A DNA stretch of 64,000 nucleotides from Phormidium tenue FACHB-1050 (GCF_014696925.1 NZ_JACJQY010000029.1:1-64000), one strand, 5' to 3'; counted from the stretch's first letter, positions 24,190 through 33,507 are shown. Program-made: numbers and translations. Notes: generated by a model not told the origin, from the letters alone.

Positions 24190-25857
24190 TTAGGTTGCAG
24201 CTTGAGATGCAGCGATCGCCTCTTTGCGAGCATCTTTATATTCTTCACCGTAGTCATAGGGCCCAGTTGATAAAACAGGCTCACCCACCCAGTTATGGGG
24301 GATTGGAGGTGAAGAGGTTGTCCATTCTAGAGTCAATGCATTCCAAGGGTTATCAGGTGCTTGTTCGCCCTTAAACCAACTATAAACAGCATTGATTACA
24401 AAAGGAACTGTAGAAATCGCCAGTACAAAAGCACCAATGGTGCAGATCACATTGATTGGCGCAAATTGAGGATCGTACTGAGCTACGCGGCGCGGCATAC
24501 CTTGCAAACCCAGAATATGCATTGGACCAAAGGTTAAATGCATTCCGATAAAGGTCAGCACAAAATGTACCTTGCCCCAAAACTCATTTAACATCCGACC
24601 CGTCATTTTGGGAAACCAGTGATATAGCCCTGCGTAAATACCAAAAACGCTGCCACCGAAAAGAACGTAATGGAAGTGAGCAACTACAAAATAAGTATCG
24701 TGAACATGGATGTCAATGGGAGCCGAACCGAGCATCACGCCGCTAAGGCCACCAATTAAGAAGGTGGAGATAAAGCCCATCGCAAATAGCAAAGGACTCT
24801 CTAAGCGCAACTTACCACCCCAAAGTGTTGCCACCCAACTAAATACCTTGATGCCTGTTGGCACTGCAACTAGCAATGTAGCCACCATAAAGAAAACACG
24901 CAACCAGTCAGGTGTGCCGCTCGTAAACATATGGTGCGCCCAAACAAACAAGCCCAAAGCACAAATCATCATGCTGGAATAGGCGATCGCCTTGTAACCA
25001 AAAATCGGTTTGCGGCTATGGGGAGGCAAAACTTCAGAAATGATCCCGAATACAGGCAAAACCATCACATAGACGGCAGGGTGCGAATAGAACCAGAATA
25101 AGTGTTGATACACGACGGGATCACCGCCACCCGTAGGGTTAAAAAAGTTTGTGCCAATTAACAAATCGAAACCTAGTAACACCATTGCTCCAGCTAATAC
25201 AGGTGTTGCCAAAAGAGCAAGTACTGAGGTTGCCATCATCGCCCAACAAAACAGGGGCATGGTAAACAAATCCATACCAGGCATCCGCATCGCCCAGATG
25301 GTGACAATGAAATTCACTGCCGCCAAGATTGATGAGGTTCCCACCAACAGAATGCTGCCAATCCAGATCACTTGTCCAACATGCTCATTGGTCAAAATGC
25401 TCAAAGGTGGATAGGCTGTCCAACCTGTGGAAGCGGGACCAAAAAAGAAACTGCTCATTAGCAATAATCCCGCAGGAATCGTCAACCAAAAGGCGATCGC
25501 ATTCAAGCGAGGGAAAGCCATGTCACGCGCCCCAATCATCAAGGGGATGAGGTAGTTACCAAACCCACCAGTTACCGCAGGCACAATCCACAAAAAGATC
25601 ATGACCGTGCCATGCATTGTGAACAAGCTGTTATAAAAGGCAGGATCGACTAGATCAGAATCGGGTGTTGCTAGTTCTGCACGTACCACAGAGGCAAGCG
25701 CCCCACCGACTAAATAAAACACAAAAGATGTAACGAGATATTGAATCCCAATAATCTTGTGATCGACGCTAAAGGTGAAAAATTCCCACCAAAGAGTTTT
25801 TTGGGGTTCTAGTCCCGATGCGCCCGAATTTTCGGTTGGGATAAGGGTTTGGGTCAT
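24190..25857 (-). CDS. ctaD: Cytochrome c oxidase subunit I
   Basis: 555 residues, twelve predicted membrane helices. The heme and CuB ligands are visible: TMHGTVMIF, FWFYSHPAVYVMVLP (His and the cross-linked Tyr), HHMF and VVAHFHYVLFGG. It is the catalytic subunit that reduces oxygen to water in the aa3-type terminal oxidase of the thylakoid/cytoplasmic membrane. The gene follows ctaC after 77 bp. Confidence 0.97.
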   Translation of the reverse strand: MTQTLIPTENSGASGLEPQKTLWWEFFTFSVDHKIIGIQYLVTSFVFYLVGGALASVVRAELATPDSDLVDPAFYNSLFTMHGTVMIFLWIVPAVTGGFGNYLIPLMIGARDMAFPRLNAIAFWLTIPAGLLLMSSFFFGPASTGWTAYPPLSILTNEHVGQVIWIGSILLVGTSSILAAVNFIVTIWAMRMPGMDLFTMPLFCWAMMATSVLALLATPVLAGAMVLLGFDLLIGTNFFNPTGGGDPVVYQHLFWFYSHPAVYVMVLPVFGIISEVLPPHSRKPIFGYKAIAYSSMMICALGLFVWAHHMFTSGTPDWLRVFFMVATLLVAVPTGIKVFSWVATLWGGKLRLESPLLFAMGFISTFLIGGLSGVMLGSAPIDIHVHDTYFVVAHFHYVLFGGSVFGIYAGLYHWFPKMTGRMLNEFWGKVHFVLTFIGMHLTFGPMHILGLQGMPRRVAQYDPQFAPINVICTIGAFVLAISTVPFVINAVYSWFKGEQAPDNPWNALTLEWTTSSPPIPHNWVGEPVLSTGPYDYGEEYKDARKEAIAASQAAT

Positions 25858-25934
25858 AGGAGAATGTTTGTAAAATAATTGCTGTTTTGGTATTTAACAA
25901 TCTGGACTTAGCCACATTGACTTAGCCACATTGA

Positions 25935-26918
25935 TTAATGGTTCATCATCATGTGCTGATGTTCGCCGCCGAGTTGAGCAACTTTCCCAGCTAGATATTC
26001 TTGTTCAGACAGTTGAGATACTGATGAGCTTGAATTTGTCGCCACGATCGCTTCAGGATCATTACTGGCAATTTCTTGCTGCTCCTTTAACCATGCTTGA
26101 TAGTCTTCAGGGGTATCAATTACCATCGTGGTACGCATACCACCATGATACGAGCCACATAATTCAGCACAGACTACTGGATATTCGCCAACTACACGCG
26201 GCGTGAATTCGAGATAGGTTTCACGACCGGGGATCACATCTTGCTTGATGCGTAATTGAGGAACCCAAAAAGCATGAAGTACATCCACAGCATTCATGTT
26301 TAATCGTACTTTTTTGCCAACTGGCACATGGAGTTCAGCCGTTGCGATTTCGTCGGTATAGTTAAAAATCCAAGCGAACTGCATGGCGCTGACATTAATA
26401 GCGACAACATCATCGCTACCAGCAGGTAATGTACCTGCCATTAGCACACCATCACTATTGGACGAGGCAAGAGTTGCTTTTGACATCGGCATTCCCCCTC
26501 TTTCATGATTAGCATTTGCCACAGTTTGATGCATACCGCCATGAGCCATGCCACCAAGATCTTGCGTACCTTGCATAGCGGTGTATACGTCAAAGCTATA
26601 AATGGCTACCCACATCACAATTACGGTGGGTATGGCTGTCCAAACGATTTCAAGGCTTAAGTTTTCATGAATGGCGGGACCATCGGTGTTATCACCCTTA
26701 CGACGGCGAAACTTGATGATCGAATAGATCAATACGCCCTCAACAATCAGGAAAAACCCGAAGGCGATCGCCAAGATCGTATTAAAAAGCCCGTCATATA
26801 AGACTGCTTCGTCACCTGCGGCAACTGGTAGTAAGCCATTATTGCGTGCGTACCAAATGCTAGCTGCAAAAATCAGCCCAATGATTACGACCACTGAAAT
26901 TAAGTTGTTTTTTTTCAT
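25935..26918 (-). CDS. ctaC: Cytochrome c oxidase subunit II
   Basis: 327 residues, two N-terminal membrane helices and a periplasmic/lumenal cupredoxin domain. The CuA ligands are present: C250, E252, C254, H258, M261 (CAELCGSYHGGM), with the first His in DVLHAFWVPQ. Odd features are a Met/His/Gly-rich stretch (GGMAHGGMHQTV...RGGMPM) between the second helix and the CuA domain, and a C-terminal HQHMMMNH tail. These look like copper-binding additions. First gene of the operon. Confidence 0.96.
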   Translation of the reverse strand: MKKNNLISVVVIIGLIFAASIWYARNNGLLPVAAGDEAVLYDGLFNTILAIAFGFFLIVEGVLIYSIIKFRRRKGDNTDGPAIHENLSLEIVWTAIPTVIVMWVAIYSFDVYTAMQGTQDLGGMAHGGMHQTVANANHERGGMPMSKATLASSNSDGVLMAGTLPAGSDDVVAINVSAMQFAWIFNYTDEIATAELHVPVGKKVRLNMNAVDVLHAFWVPQLRIKQDVIPGRETYLEFTPRVVGEYPVVCAELCGSYHGGMRTTMVIDTPEDYQAWLKEQQEIASNDPEAIVATNSSSSVSQLSEQEYLAGKVAQLGGEHQHMMMNH

Positions 26919-27107
26919 GACTAGGTTGCCCTATCTTGCTGCTCCTATAGAGTGGATCTGGGTCAATTGGAGCTTACTAGCAGCTCGTTTCTAAATCAGG
27001 ACAGATTGACATACGGTCTATCTTGTCATTTATTTCCAGAATGAGGGGCAATTGTTTGTAATCTTTTAGCAATTTCTTTGGGATCGCTGTGAAAATAGCA
27101 TCTTTAA

Positions 27108-27221
27108 ATAGCAAAGCAAGTTTTGCTTAGGACATAAAAACCAAGCATCGAGTGGCGGTGCTTCGCACCGCCACTCGATGCTTGGTTTTTGGTTTGTATT
27201 AGCTAACTCTTTTTTGCTATA
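27108..27221. mobile_element. MITE-like element, ATAGCAAA family, copy 1
   Basis: About 114 bp starting ATAGCAAA and ending TTTGCTAT. It shares TTTTGCTTAGGACATAAAA on the left and GGTTTGTATTAGCTAACTCT on the right with 33309-33422 and, more distantly, 52090-52207. In between is a perfect ~23-bp hairpin ending GGTGCTTCGCACC. It lies in the 584-bp gap between ctaC and cry-DASH, which holds no gene. Confidence 0.75.
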
Positions 27222-27343
27222 TCAGTCTTGCGCGCTTGCGCGATTGCAAAAAAAATATGCCAACGGGTTTGTTTCCCTGCCGAAAAAAACCTTGGTACCT
27301 CGCTTGCTTGAAAAGCGCTATAAGGGGCTTACAAAAAAATAAG

Positions 27344-27416
27344 ATACCAATCCAGATTTTCCAGAATCAGTGGGGCGGCAGAGCCGCCCCACTGATTCTG
27401 GTTTTATATTTGGTAT
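27344..27416. repeat. Hairpin repeat bounded by ATACCAA/TTGGTAT
   Basis: ATACCAA at 27344-27350 and TTGGTAT at 27410-27416 enclose a perfect 18-bp stem (CCAGAATCAGTGGGGCGG). The same ends occur at 51972-52074. Probably a second small non-coding mobile element family. Nothing else supportable is seen between 27222 and 27502. Confidence 0.6.
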
Positions 27417-27502
27417 TTTATTAAGTCGCAAGTCCCTAAGCTCAAAGAAAAAACTTATGAACTCAAAACGGTAGGGCGAAAGAAGTAAGTAATCTATGCG
27501 AA

Positions 27503-28975
27503 CTAGAATGTGTTCTTATAAATTTCTTCGTTTACTTTTGCAGAAGCAAACAAATCGACAACAGGATGGGGATAGTCAACACCCAGACGAACGTTAAAAC
27601 GTTTCTGCTCAATTGGTAAAAGCTTCCAAGGTTGATGCACTTTACTGGTCGGAAGATCTGCAAGCTCTGGTAGCCAATGCTTAACATATTCCCCTAGTGG
27701 ATCGTAATCCTGCGCTTGCTTATTGATATTAAAGAATCGGAATCCTCTAGCATCATTCCCTATTCCTGCGGTATAGTTCCAATTTCCCCAGTTACTGCAA
27801 GGATCGTAATCGATCAGCCGTGATTCAAACCACTCCGCGCCCATTCGCCAATCAATACCGAGATTTTTGGTGAGAAAACTTGCCACATTTTGACGACCAC
27901 GATTGGACATAAATCCAGTGTCCGCGAGTTCGCGCATATTTGCATCAACTAGAGGGAAGCCTGTGTTTCCTGTTTGCCAGATTTCAAAGCGCTTCCAGTC
28001 TTGCTTCCAAGGTATATCCATACCGCGTAACCCTGAGCGATGGAATAACTTGTTACCATGTTTTGCGGCAACGAAGCGGAAATAATCACGCCATAACAAC
28101 TCAAAGATTAACCAATAAGTCGAGTCATTAGCGAGGCGATCGCTTTCATATTTTTTAACCTGTTCATAGATATATCGTGGACTGAGACAGCCCAAGGCAA
28201 GCCAAGGTGAGAATTTGGAAGAGTCATCAGCATGGAGCATTCCATTTCGAGTTTGCTTATAAACTTGGAGGTGATCGCTAGTCCAGAAATAATACTCAAG
28301 TCGTTTTAGAGCTTCAGTTTCGCCGCCTTTAAATTGCAACACCGCGCGATCGCATGGTATTGGTTCTTTGAGTCCTAGTGTGTCTAAAGTAGGAATTTTG
28401 CCAATATCAACGCTTTCGGGTAAGGGGGGAAGATTTTTTGGCATGGGAAAAGCTTCCCGAATTGTGAGATTAGCTTCAACCTGTTTACGAAAGTTGGTAA
28501 AGAGTTCAGGAAGATTAGCTATTTCAAAGGGTAAATCATGTTGATGTAATAACGTACTTCCACAGAAACTTTTAAAATTTACGTTCTGTTTTTTGAAAAT
28601 AGAACGCAATTGATCTTCTAGATTTTTCTCTTCAGTAGTGACTTCTGCATGGTAGTAAATTGAGTTAATTTCTAATTGCTGTGCTAGTTCAGGCAAAATT
28701 TGTGCGGGATTACCGATGCGGACAATTAGATTAGAATTAAGCGATCGCAAATTTTCCCGTAAATTTGTCACACTCTCGATCAGAAATTTGGCGCGAAATG
28801 CTCCAGTTTTCTCAAATCCAAAGTAAGTTTTATCAAAGTGAGCATAATCAAAGCAATAGACAGGAAATATCTGTGCGCCCGTCAGTTGAGCTTCTTGATC
28901 CGCTCGATATAAAGTTTCGCAATCATGCGATCGCAAGTCATTGCGGAACCAAACTAAAATATTTTGACTATTCAT
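27503..28975 (-). CDS. Cryptochrome DASH / class photolyase-like flavoprotein
   Basis: 490 residues. N-terminal photolyase alpha/beta domain (ILVWFRNDLRSHDCETL, VYCFD), C-terminal FAD domain with SKFSPWLALGCLSPR, ELLWRDYFRF, GFPLVDANMREL, MSNRGRQNVASFLTKNLGIDW and CSNWGNWNYTAGIGND. FFNINKQAQDYDP is a cry-DASH feature. Related proteins bind FAD and a methenyltetrahydrofolate antenna and repair UV dimers in single-stranded DNA or sense blue light. Monocistronic. Confidence 0.9.
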   Translation of the reverse strand: MNSQNILVWFRNDLRSHDCETLYRADQEAQLTGAQIFPVYCFDYAHFDKTYFGFEKTGAFRAKFLIESVTNLRENLRSLNSNLIVRIGNPAQILPELAQQLEINSIYYHAEVTTEEKNLEDQLRSIFKKQNVNFKSFCGSTLLHQHDLPFEIANLPELFTNFRKQVEANLTIREAFPMPKNLPPLPESVDIGKIPTLDTLGLKEPIPCDRAVLQFKGGETEALKRLEYYFWTSDHLQVYKQTRNGMLHADDSSKFSPWLALGCLSPRYIYEQVKKYESDRLANDSTYWLIFELLWRDYFRFVAAKHGNKLFHRSGLRGMDIPWKQDWKRFEIWQTGNTGFPLVDANMRELADTGFMSNRGRQNVASFLTKNLGIDWRMGAEWFESRLIDYDPCSNWGNWNYTAGIGNDARGFRFFNINKQAQDYDPLGEYVKHWLPELADLPTSKVHQPWKLLPIEQKRFNVRLGVDYPHPVVDLFASAKVNEEIYKNTF

Positions 28976-28987
28976 ATCAATATTCTA

Positions 28988-29037
28988 TTTATTTTTATGT
29001 AGAGGCAATTCATGAATTGCCTCTACATAAAAATAAA
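28988..29037. repeat. Perfect 50-bp palindrome with GGCAATTCATGAATTGCC core
   Basis: Two exactly complementary 25-bp arms without a loop. The core is shared with 175-208 but the outer arms differ in both sequence and length. It lies between the start of cry-DASH and the end of the ABC permease gene. Confidence 0.85.
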
Positions 29038-29056
29038 AGGTTGAGCATTTATTAGA

Positions 29057-30010
29057 TTAGCGTTCAACAATTTGGAACTGGCGATTTAGTAAGTTCATAC
29101 TTGCGGAAATTGTCAGACTCATTGCTAGATATACACCCATGATAATCAAAATTACATTTACAGGTCTTCCTGTCTGATTAATTGTGGTTGAAGCAATGCG
29201 ATAAATATCGGTATAGCCGATCGCGATCGCTAGACTAGAGTTTTTAGCGATATTCACATATTGACTAGTCAGTGACGGAATGATGACACGTAATGCTTGG
29301 GGTAACACGATTTTTCGCATCGTTTGGAAATTAGTTAATCCCAGCGCTTTAGCTGCTTCTGTTTGTCCTTTAGGAACTGAGAGAATCCCCCCACGGACAA
29401 TTTCAGCGATGAAGGCACTGGAAAACATGGTCAATCCTAAGACTAGAGCACAAAACTCAGAACTCAAGGTCATTTTTAAAGCGGTGATTGTGATGCCATC
29501 TTTGGCAAGAGTGGCGAATCCTAGGGAGATGCGATCGCTAGCGGATGGAAGTGTTAAAAAGATTGCCGAATACCAGAAAAATAGTTGTAACAGTAAGGGC
29601 GTATTGCGGAGGACTTCTACGTAAATACGAGCCAGTTGCTTGAGCAGCCAGTTACTTGATAGCCGTGATACGCCAACTGTGACACCAACGACAGTTGCCG
29701 AAATGATGCTAACGGCGATCGCCTTTAGAGAGTTCAGTAATCCAACTTGTAGAGCTTTTGTATAGCTATCTGAAGCCTTATAGGGAAAAGGGGAGTCGGC
29801 AATATCAAAGGAAGCAGGATCGCTGAGAAAGTCAAAACTAATTGCTAGCCCAGAATTTCGCATATTTCTAGCTAGGGTATTCCATGCCAAAATACTGCAA
29901 GTAATTACGATCGCTAAAAAAATCAACTGAGCGATCGTGCGCCAATTCCAGAAATTTCTTTTGAAATTAGTTTGTAAACTTGTGACAAAGCTCCCATTAC
30001 TTGCGGACAT
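29057..30010 (-). CDS. Polar amino-acid ABC transporter permease
   Basis: 317 residues, membrane permease of the His/Glu/Gln/Arg family: first helix near 27-47, a large loop with GLAISFDFLSDPASFDIADSPF, then the core helices with YVEVLRNTPLLLQLFFWY and the EAA loop EAAKALGLTNFQTMRKIVLPQALRVIIPSL that contacts the ATPase. This matches NatC/AapQ-type subunits. No binding protein, second permease or ATPase gene is adjacent, so its partners are elsewhere. Confidence 0.88.
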   Translation of the reverse strand: MSASNGSFVTSLQTNFKRNFWNWRTIAQLIFLAIVITCSILAWNTLARNMRNSGLAISFDFLSDPASFDIADSPFPYKASDSYTKALQVGLLNSLKAIAVSIISATVVGVTVGVSRLSSNWLLKQLARIYVEVLRNTPLLLQLFFWYSAIFLTLPSASDRISLGFATLAKDGITITALKMTLSSEFCALVLGLTMFSSAFIAEIVRGGILSVPKGQTEAAKALGLTNFQTMRKIVLPQALRVIIPSLTSQYVNIAKNSSLAIAIGYTDIYRIASTTINQTGRPVNVILIIMGVYLAMSLTISASMNLLNRQFQIVER

Positions 30011-30070
30011 GGCTCACAGCACTCCCAATCTGGATTAAATTTAAGTTTAGTATAGTCGGCGCATAACTTA

Positions 30071-30136
30071 TACCAAAACACAAAATGGCTACGCCATTTT
30101 GTGTTTTTAAAACCCTTACTGGGTTTGTTCTTTTAT
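30071..30136. repeat. ACCAAAACACAAAATGGC hairpin repeat
   Basis: A perfect 15-bp stem (30075-30089 with 30093-30107, loop TAC) followed by TAAAACCCTTACTGGGTTT. The same two-part unit occurs at 51972-52030 with one stem change (AATCAC versus AAACAC) compensated on both arms. Confidence 0.7.
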
Positions 30137-30179
30137 TGGCTTGCTATACTACTAATCTACCCCTAAGTATCTGCCAATC

Positions 30180-31112
30180 ATGCCCAAGTCATCGGTCAAA
30201 ATAGCTGTAGTTGGAGATATTCATGATTTATGGCAGCCCGTTGAAGACCGCTTAGCTCTTCAGGCTTTAGGTGTCGATCTAGTTCTATTTGTTGGTGATA
30301 TTGGCAATGAGTCAGTGGAAGTTGTAAGGGCGATCGCGAATCTTGATATGCCGAAAGCTGTGATTTTGGGCAATCATGATGCTTGGTACAGTGCCACTGA
30401 CAATCAAAAAAAGCTCAATAAAAAGAAATGTCCTTACGATCGCACTAAAGAAGATCGCGTGCAGCAGCAATTAGATATTTTAGGTAAGCTCCATGTTGGT
30501 TATAGTTGGCTAGACTTTCCTGAATTAAATCTTTCAGTAGTTGGTGCGCGTCCCTTTAGTTGGGGAAGTTCTAGATGGAAGAAAGCAGCATTTTATAGCG
30601 ATCGCTTTGGTGTTAAAAGTTTTGAAGAATCAACACAACGGATTGTTGAATCTGTTGCCAACACTGCCCATGACAATATAGTTTTTCTGGGACATAATGG
30701 ACCTTTCGGATTGGGAAGCGAAGAATATTCTATTTGTGGCAAAGATTGGAAAGCTGGTGGTGGAGACTATGGCGATCCAGATTTTACCGAAGCAATTTCT
30801 AAATCCTATCAAATGCTCAAAACAGTTTCTCTAGTTACTTTTGGGCATATGCATCACAATTTACGGCTTAATTCTAAACGTACTCGTGAAGTGCTAGTAA
30901 CTAACGAAAAGGGAACAGTTTTTCTTAACGCAGCCTGTACACCCAGAATTGTCCAAAGCAATAACGAAGAGTACCGTAACTTTTCCATCGTCACATTAGA
31001 ATCTGGCAAGATCGCCCAAATATCTCTTGTATGGCTCAATTCGCATTGCCACGTAGTTAAAGAGAACATTCTGTTGCAACGCACCATACAAACAGTTTCA
31101 AGTCAAGTTTAA
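30180..31112 (+). CDS. TIGR04168-family metallophosphoesterase
   Basis: 310 residues with calcineurin-like motifs in order: VGDIHD (start), FVGDIGNES, LGNHDAW, LGHNGPFG and FGHMHH. These supply the dinuclear metal ligands. The family is shared by cyanobacteria and plants; substrate unknown. The stop overlaps that of the convergent J-domain gene by 4 nt. Confidence 0.88.
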   Translation: MPKSSVKIAVVGDIHDLWQPVEDRLALQALGVDLVLFVGDIGNESVEVVRAIANLDMPKAVILGNHDAWYSATDNQKKLNKKKCPYDRTKEDRVQQQLDILGKLHVGYSWLDFPELNLSVVGARPFSWGSSRWKKAAFYSDRFGVKSFEESTQRIVESVANTAHDNIVFLGHNGPFGLGSEEYSICGKDWKAGGGDYGDPDFTEAISKSYQMLKTVSLVTFGHMHHNLRLNSKRTREVLVTNEKGTVFLNAACTPRIVQSNNEEYRNFSIVTLESGKIAQISLVWLNSHCHVVKENILLQRTIQTVSSQV

Positions 31113-31816
31113 ACTGTTTGCAAGTTTTCCATTGCCATTTGAGCGCAATAACGCATTTCGTCAGCCCTGCGCCATAGTTCTTGTCCTGTGTGCAAATGAT
31201 GATCGTCAAAATTTAGAGTGAAGTAATTTAATTCTTCAATTCCATCACTGATCGCATTGAGACAGTGATACAGATAGCTAGCAATTCCTGCGGCGGAAGC
31301 AGGATTTGGGAAAGCTCGAAAGAAAATCTGTGCCTTGGCATAGGAGCCACGACATTCATCAATATAGTCCTCAAAATCTTCCATCAAACCATCATCGTAG
31401 GGATCAGCCGCGAGATCGTCGATCTGCTCGTCTAGACTATCCAAAATTACTTCGAGCATCTCGGTAATCGGCTCGTACACTTGCTTAAACCAGCGATCAA
31501 GCTTCTGATCTTCGTTGAGGTGGGTTTCCCGCTTGGATGGCGATCGCTTTACTCCTTGAGATGCACCATTAGGTGAGTGTTTAATGCCAAGACTGCGATC
31601 GTAATAGGCGCGAGATTGGGGATTACTAAGGACTTCGTAAGCCAGATTGATTGAGGCGATATCATCATGATTATCGAGATGATGGTTGCAATCGGGATGA
31701 TATTCCTTGACCAGACCACGATAGGCACTTTTGACCTCAGCAGGAGCAGCATTATAGCTAATTCTCAGGGTTTTATAATGATTTACTTGTTGAGTGCGAT
31801 CGCTTGTCCTAGCCAT
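31109..31816 (-). CDS. J-domain protein
   Basis: 235 residues. J domain at ~10-60 with the HPD motif (KEYHPDCNHH) and INLAYEVLSNPQSRAYYD. The rest is a ~150-residue acidic helical domain without zinc repeats, so it is a type III J protein. Presumably recruits DnaK to a specific client. The C-terminal domain is of unknown function. Convergent overlap with the phosphoesterase gene. Confidence 0.85.
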   Translation of the reverse strand: MARTSDRTQQVNHYKTLRISYNAAPAEVKSAYRGLVKEYHPDCNHHLDNHDDIASINLAYEVLSNPQSRAYYDRSLGIKHSPNGASQGVKRSPSKRETHLNEDQKLDRWFKQVYEPITEMLEVILDSLDEQIDDLAADPYDDGLMEDFEDYIDECRGSYAKAQIFFRAFPNPASAAGIASYLYHCLNAISDGIEELNYFTLNFDDHHLHTGQELWRRADEMRYCAQMAMENLQTV

Positions 31817-32074
31817 GTCCTTGTGATTAATCTACGTTTGCGGTGATATTTTTATGTTTTTCATGCCGAATATTTAAGAATTTCGATGTTGTCGAAATAT
31901 TATTTCTGAGCAGAGCAAAACTTTTCCTACTAAGCATTTTGTAGGGATATTCTGAGAACGTCAACCACTTGACAGCTAAAGTCATCATCTGCTTAGGACA
32001 TAAACCAACAGACTTTTACAATAAATGTTGCTAAAGCGATCGCACGTCTGTTATTGTATCAAAGGATTAAATTT
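31817..32074. other. Intergenic region before tRNA-Thr
   Basis: No gene seen. GCTTAGGACATAAACCAA near 31990 is a fragment of the MITE-like family found at 27108, 33309 and 52090. Confidence 0.5.
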
Positions 32075-32147
32075 GCTGGTGTAGCTCAGTTGGTAGAGCA
32101 ACTGATTTGTAATCAGTAGGTCACGAGTTCGAGTCTCGTCCCCAGCT
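32075..32147 (+). tRNA. trnT: tRNA-Thr (anticodon TGT)
   Basis: Cloverleaf is readable: acceptor GCTGGTG pairs with CCCCAGC with one mismatch, D-arm GCTCAGTTGGTAGAGC, anticodon arm CTGAT-TTGTAAT-CAG with TGT, variable loop AGGTC, and T-arm ACGAG-TTCGAGT-CTCGT. CCA is not encoded. A strong terminator follows at once. Confidence 0.96.
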
Positions 32148-32154
32148 TAACTTT

Positions 32155-32191
32155 GAATAAAAAAGCACTGCATTGCAGTGCTTTTTTATTC
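32155..32191. terminator. Terminator after tRNA-Thr
   Basis: GAATAAAAAAGCACTGC-ATT-GCAGTGCTTTTTTATTC, a perfect stem with U-tracts on both strands. It serves the tRNA and the convergent GH19 gene. Confidence 0.85.
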
Positions 32192-32207
32192 AAAATTTAG
32201 ACATGAA

Positions 32208-32945
32208 TTAGGCAAAGATGCCACAAGCTTTGTCGTAATATTGTTGGCGATCCTCTAGACCGTTATAGCCACCATTCACCCGCAAAGTTACCTCTTTGAC
32301 AGTAGCCCCGCGATCGCACAAAGCATTCATCTTATTATTGTCCCACCAAAAACCAGCACTAGTAAATGGATACTTCGATGCAACATAGGCAACTCCATCC
32401 ATCACTTTAGGATCACCGATCGCCTTACTAAACGCTTGGTAATTAGCGCGTCCCGTAAGCTGAATCACCCCAGCACCTTTGTACTTAGGTCCATCTCCTG
32501 GATTTACGTTGCCCAAATCTGCTCGACCTTCATAGTCTGCACCACTAGCAATTTCCTGTGTATATCGCAAACCACCCGACTCATGGGCAATTTGACTAAG
32601 AAAATGTCGTAATCTAGGTGCAGTAGTAATATTGTACCGAACAAGACAAGAATTTAAATCTTGCAGTTGGACATCACTAATTTGCCTACCAAAGAAGGCA
32701 TCAGCTTGCTTTTTACTAACAATTTGGGGAACATCAGGCTCTAAACCATCCCAGTGCGGTGGAAACACAAAAAAAGTTCCACTGCCAGCCGCCAATATAA
32801 CTTTTAGATGTCCATTTTCAGCAGGCTCAAACTTATCAAATCCATAGGTTTTACCCACTGCTACATCAATAGTCTCGTTAGGTTTTGTGAGTTGCGCCGA
32901 GTCTACTGGACGTATTTTCAGTTTAGTTGCAACCTTAGCCTTCAT
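32208..32945 (-). CDS. GH19 chitinase/endolysin-like protein
   Basis: 245 residues from the chosen ATG. The N-terminal ~75 residues form an SH3-like or binding module ([19 protein letters not shown]...HLKVIL). The rest is a GH19-type lysozyme/chitinase domain: [15 protein letters not shown] with the catalytic Glu, [16 protein letters not shown], and [18 protein letters not shown]. It probably cleaves cell-wall polysaccharide. ATG 32945 is preferred over the longer frame (33032) because it overlaps the stop of the small membrane ORF as TAATG, has GGGA just upstream, and matches the usual start of the N-terminal module. Confidence 0.8.
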   Translation of the reverse strand: MKAKVATKLKIRPVDSAQLTKPNETIDVAVGKTYGFDKFEPAENGHLKVILAAGSGTFFVFPPHWDGLEPDVPQIVSKKQADAFFGRQISDVQLQDLNSCLVRYNITTAPRLRHFLSQIAHESGGLRYTQEIASGADYEGRADLGNVNPGDGPKYKGAGVIQLTGRANYQAFSKAIGDPKVMDGVAYVASKYPFTSAGFWWDNNKMNALCDRGATVKEVTLRVNGGYNGLEDRQQYYDKACGIFA

Positions 32946-33154
32946 TATTCCCATATCATGATTACCACAATGACTAATACAATAATTATCAACTTCTGGT
33001 GTTGTTTTTGTAAATGCAAAAATGTTTCCCAATTATGATTTTCTAAATCCTTAAAAAAATATTTCTCCAATGTTTTTGTACTAATATCTTTTGAGACAAT
33101 CTTCCTTATAAGCTCAGGCACTGAAACTTCTTGAGACCTCCATTGACGAGACAT
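32945..33154 (-). CDS. Small single-pass membrane protein upstream of the GH19 gene
   Basis: 69 residues. A charged N-terminal half ([23 protein letters not shown]) is followed by [14 protein letters not shown], one membrane helix ending at the C-terminus. Its stop and the GH19 start form TAATG. The topology suggests a tail-anchored or holin-like protein, but no family is recognised. It competes with the alternative N-terminal extension of the GH19 frame for the same bases. Confidence 0.45.
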   Translation of the reverse strand: MSRQWRSQEVSVPELIRKIVSKDISTKTLEKYFFKDLENHNWETFLHLQKQHQKLIIIVLVIVVIMIWE

Positions 33155-33203
33155 CCTGTTTAGACTTTATGTATAGCTATAGCTACTTGTATCAGGACAA
33201 ATC

Positions 33204-33258
33204 AAAACCCAAATAGTATGAGACGGCGTTTTGCGCCGCCTCATACTATTTGGATTTT
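33204..33258. repeat. Hairpin repeat AAAACCCAAATAGTATGAG
   Basis: A long stem with one or two mismatches around GGCGTTTTGCGCC, preceded by AGGACAAATC, similar to the left part of the MITE-like family. Part of the repeat-filled 444-bp gap 33155-33598, which holds no gene. Confidence 0.6.
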
Positions 33259-33308
33259 ATGTTCTCAAAAGAATAGCGACAGTTATAGTACAAAAAATTT
33301 TTAAAAAT

Positions 33309-33422
33309 ATAGCAAAGCAAGTTTTGCTTAGGACATAAAACCCAATAATCGAGTGGCGGTGCGAACTGCCACCACCCAATTCTTGGGTTTTGGTTTGTAC
33401 TAGCTAACTCTTTTTTTGCTAT
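33309..33422. mobile_element. MITE-like element, ATAGCAAA family, copy 2
   Basis: 114 bp bounded by ATAGCAAA and TTTGCTAT and flanked by TA on both sides. Left and right thirds are nearly identical to 27108-27221. The central hairpin (CCCAATAATCGAGTGGCGGTG) has decayed on its right arm (CTGCCACCACCCAATTCTTGGG), so this copy is no longer a perfect stem. Confidence 0.75.
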
Positions 33423-33507
33423 ATTTCAAAGCAACATTTTTAAAAATTTCTTAGGTTTTGGAAAAGTGCAAAGCACTGTACAGTTTACTGATGTTTTAAG
33501 TAATACA

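Noticed and set aside
27236-27424. 62-codon + strand frame between ctaC and cry-DASH
   Set aside because: It runs through the ATACCAA hairpin repeat and has no recognisable protein features.
32075-33154. Prophage integrated at tRNA-Thr
   Set aside because: No integrase, no repeat of the tRNA 3' end and no structural phage genes; only the GH19 gene and small membrane ORF are suggestive.
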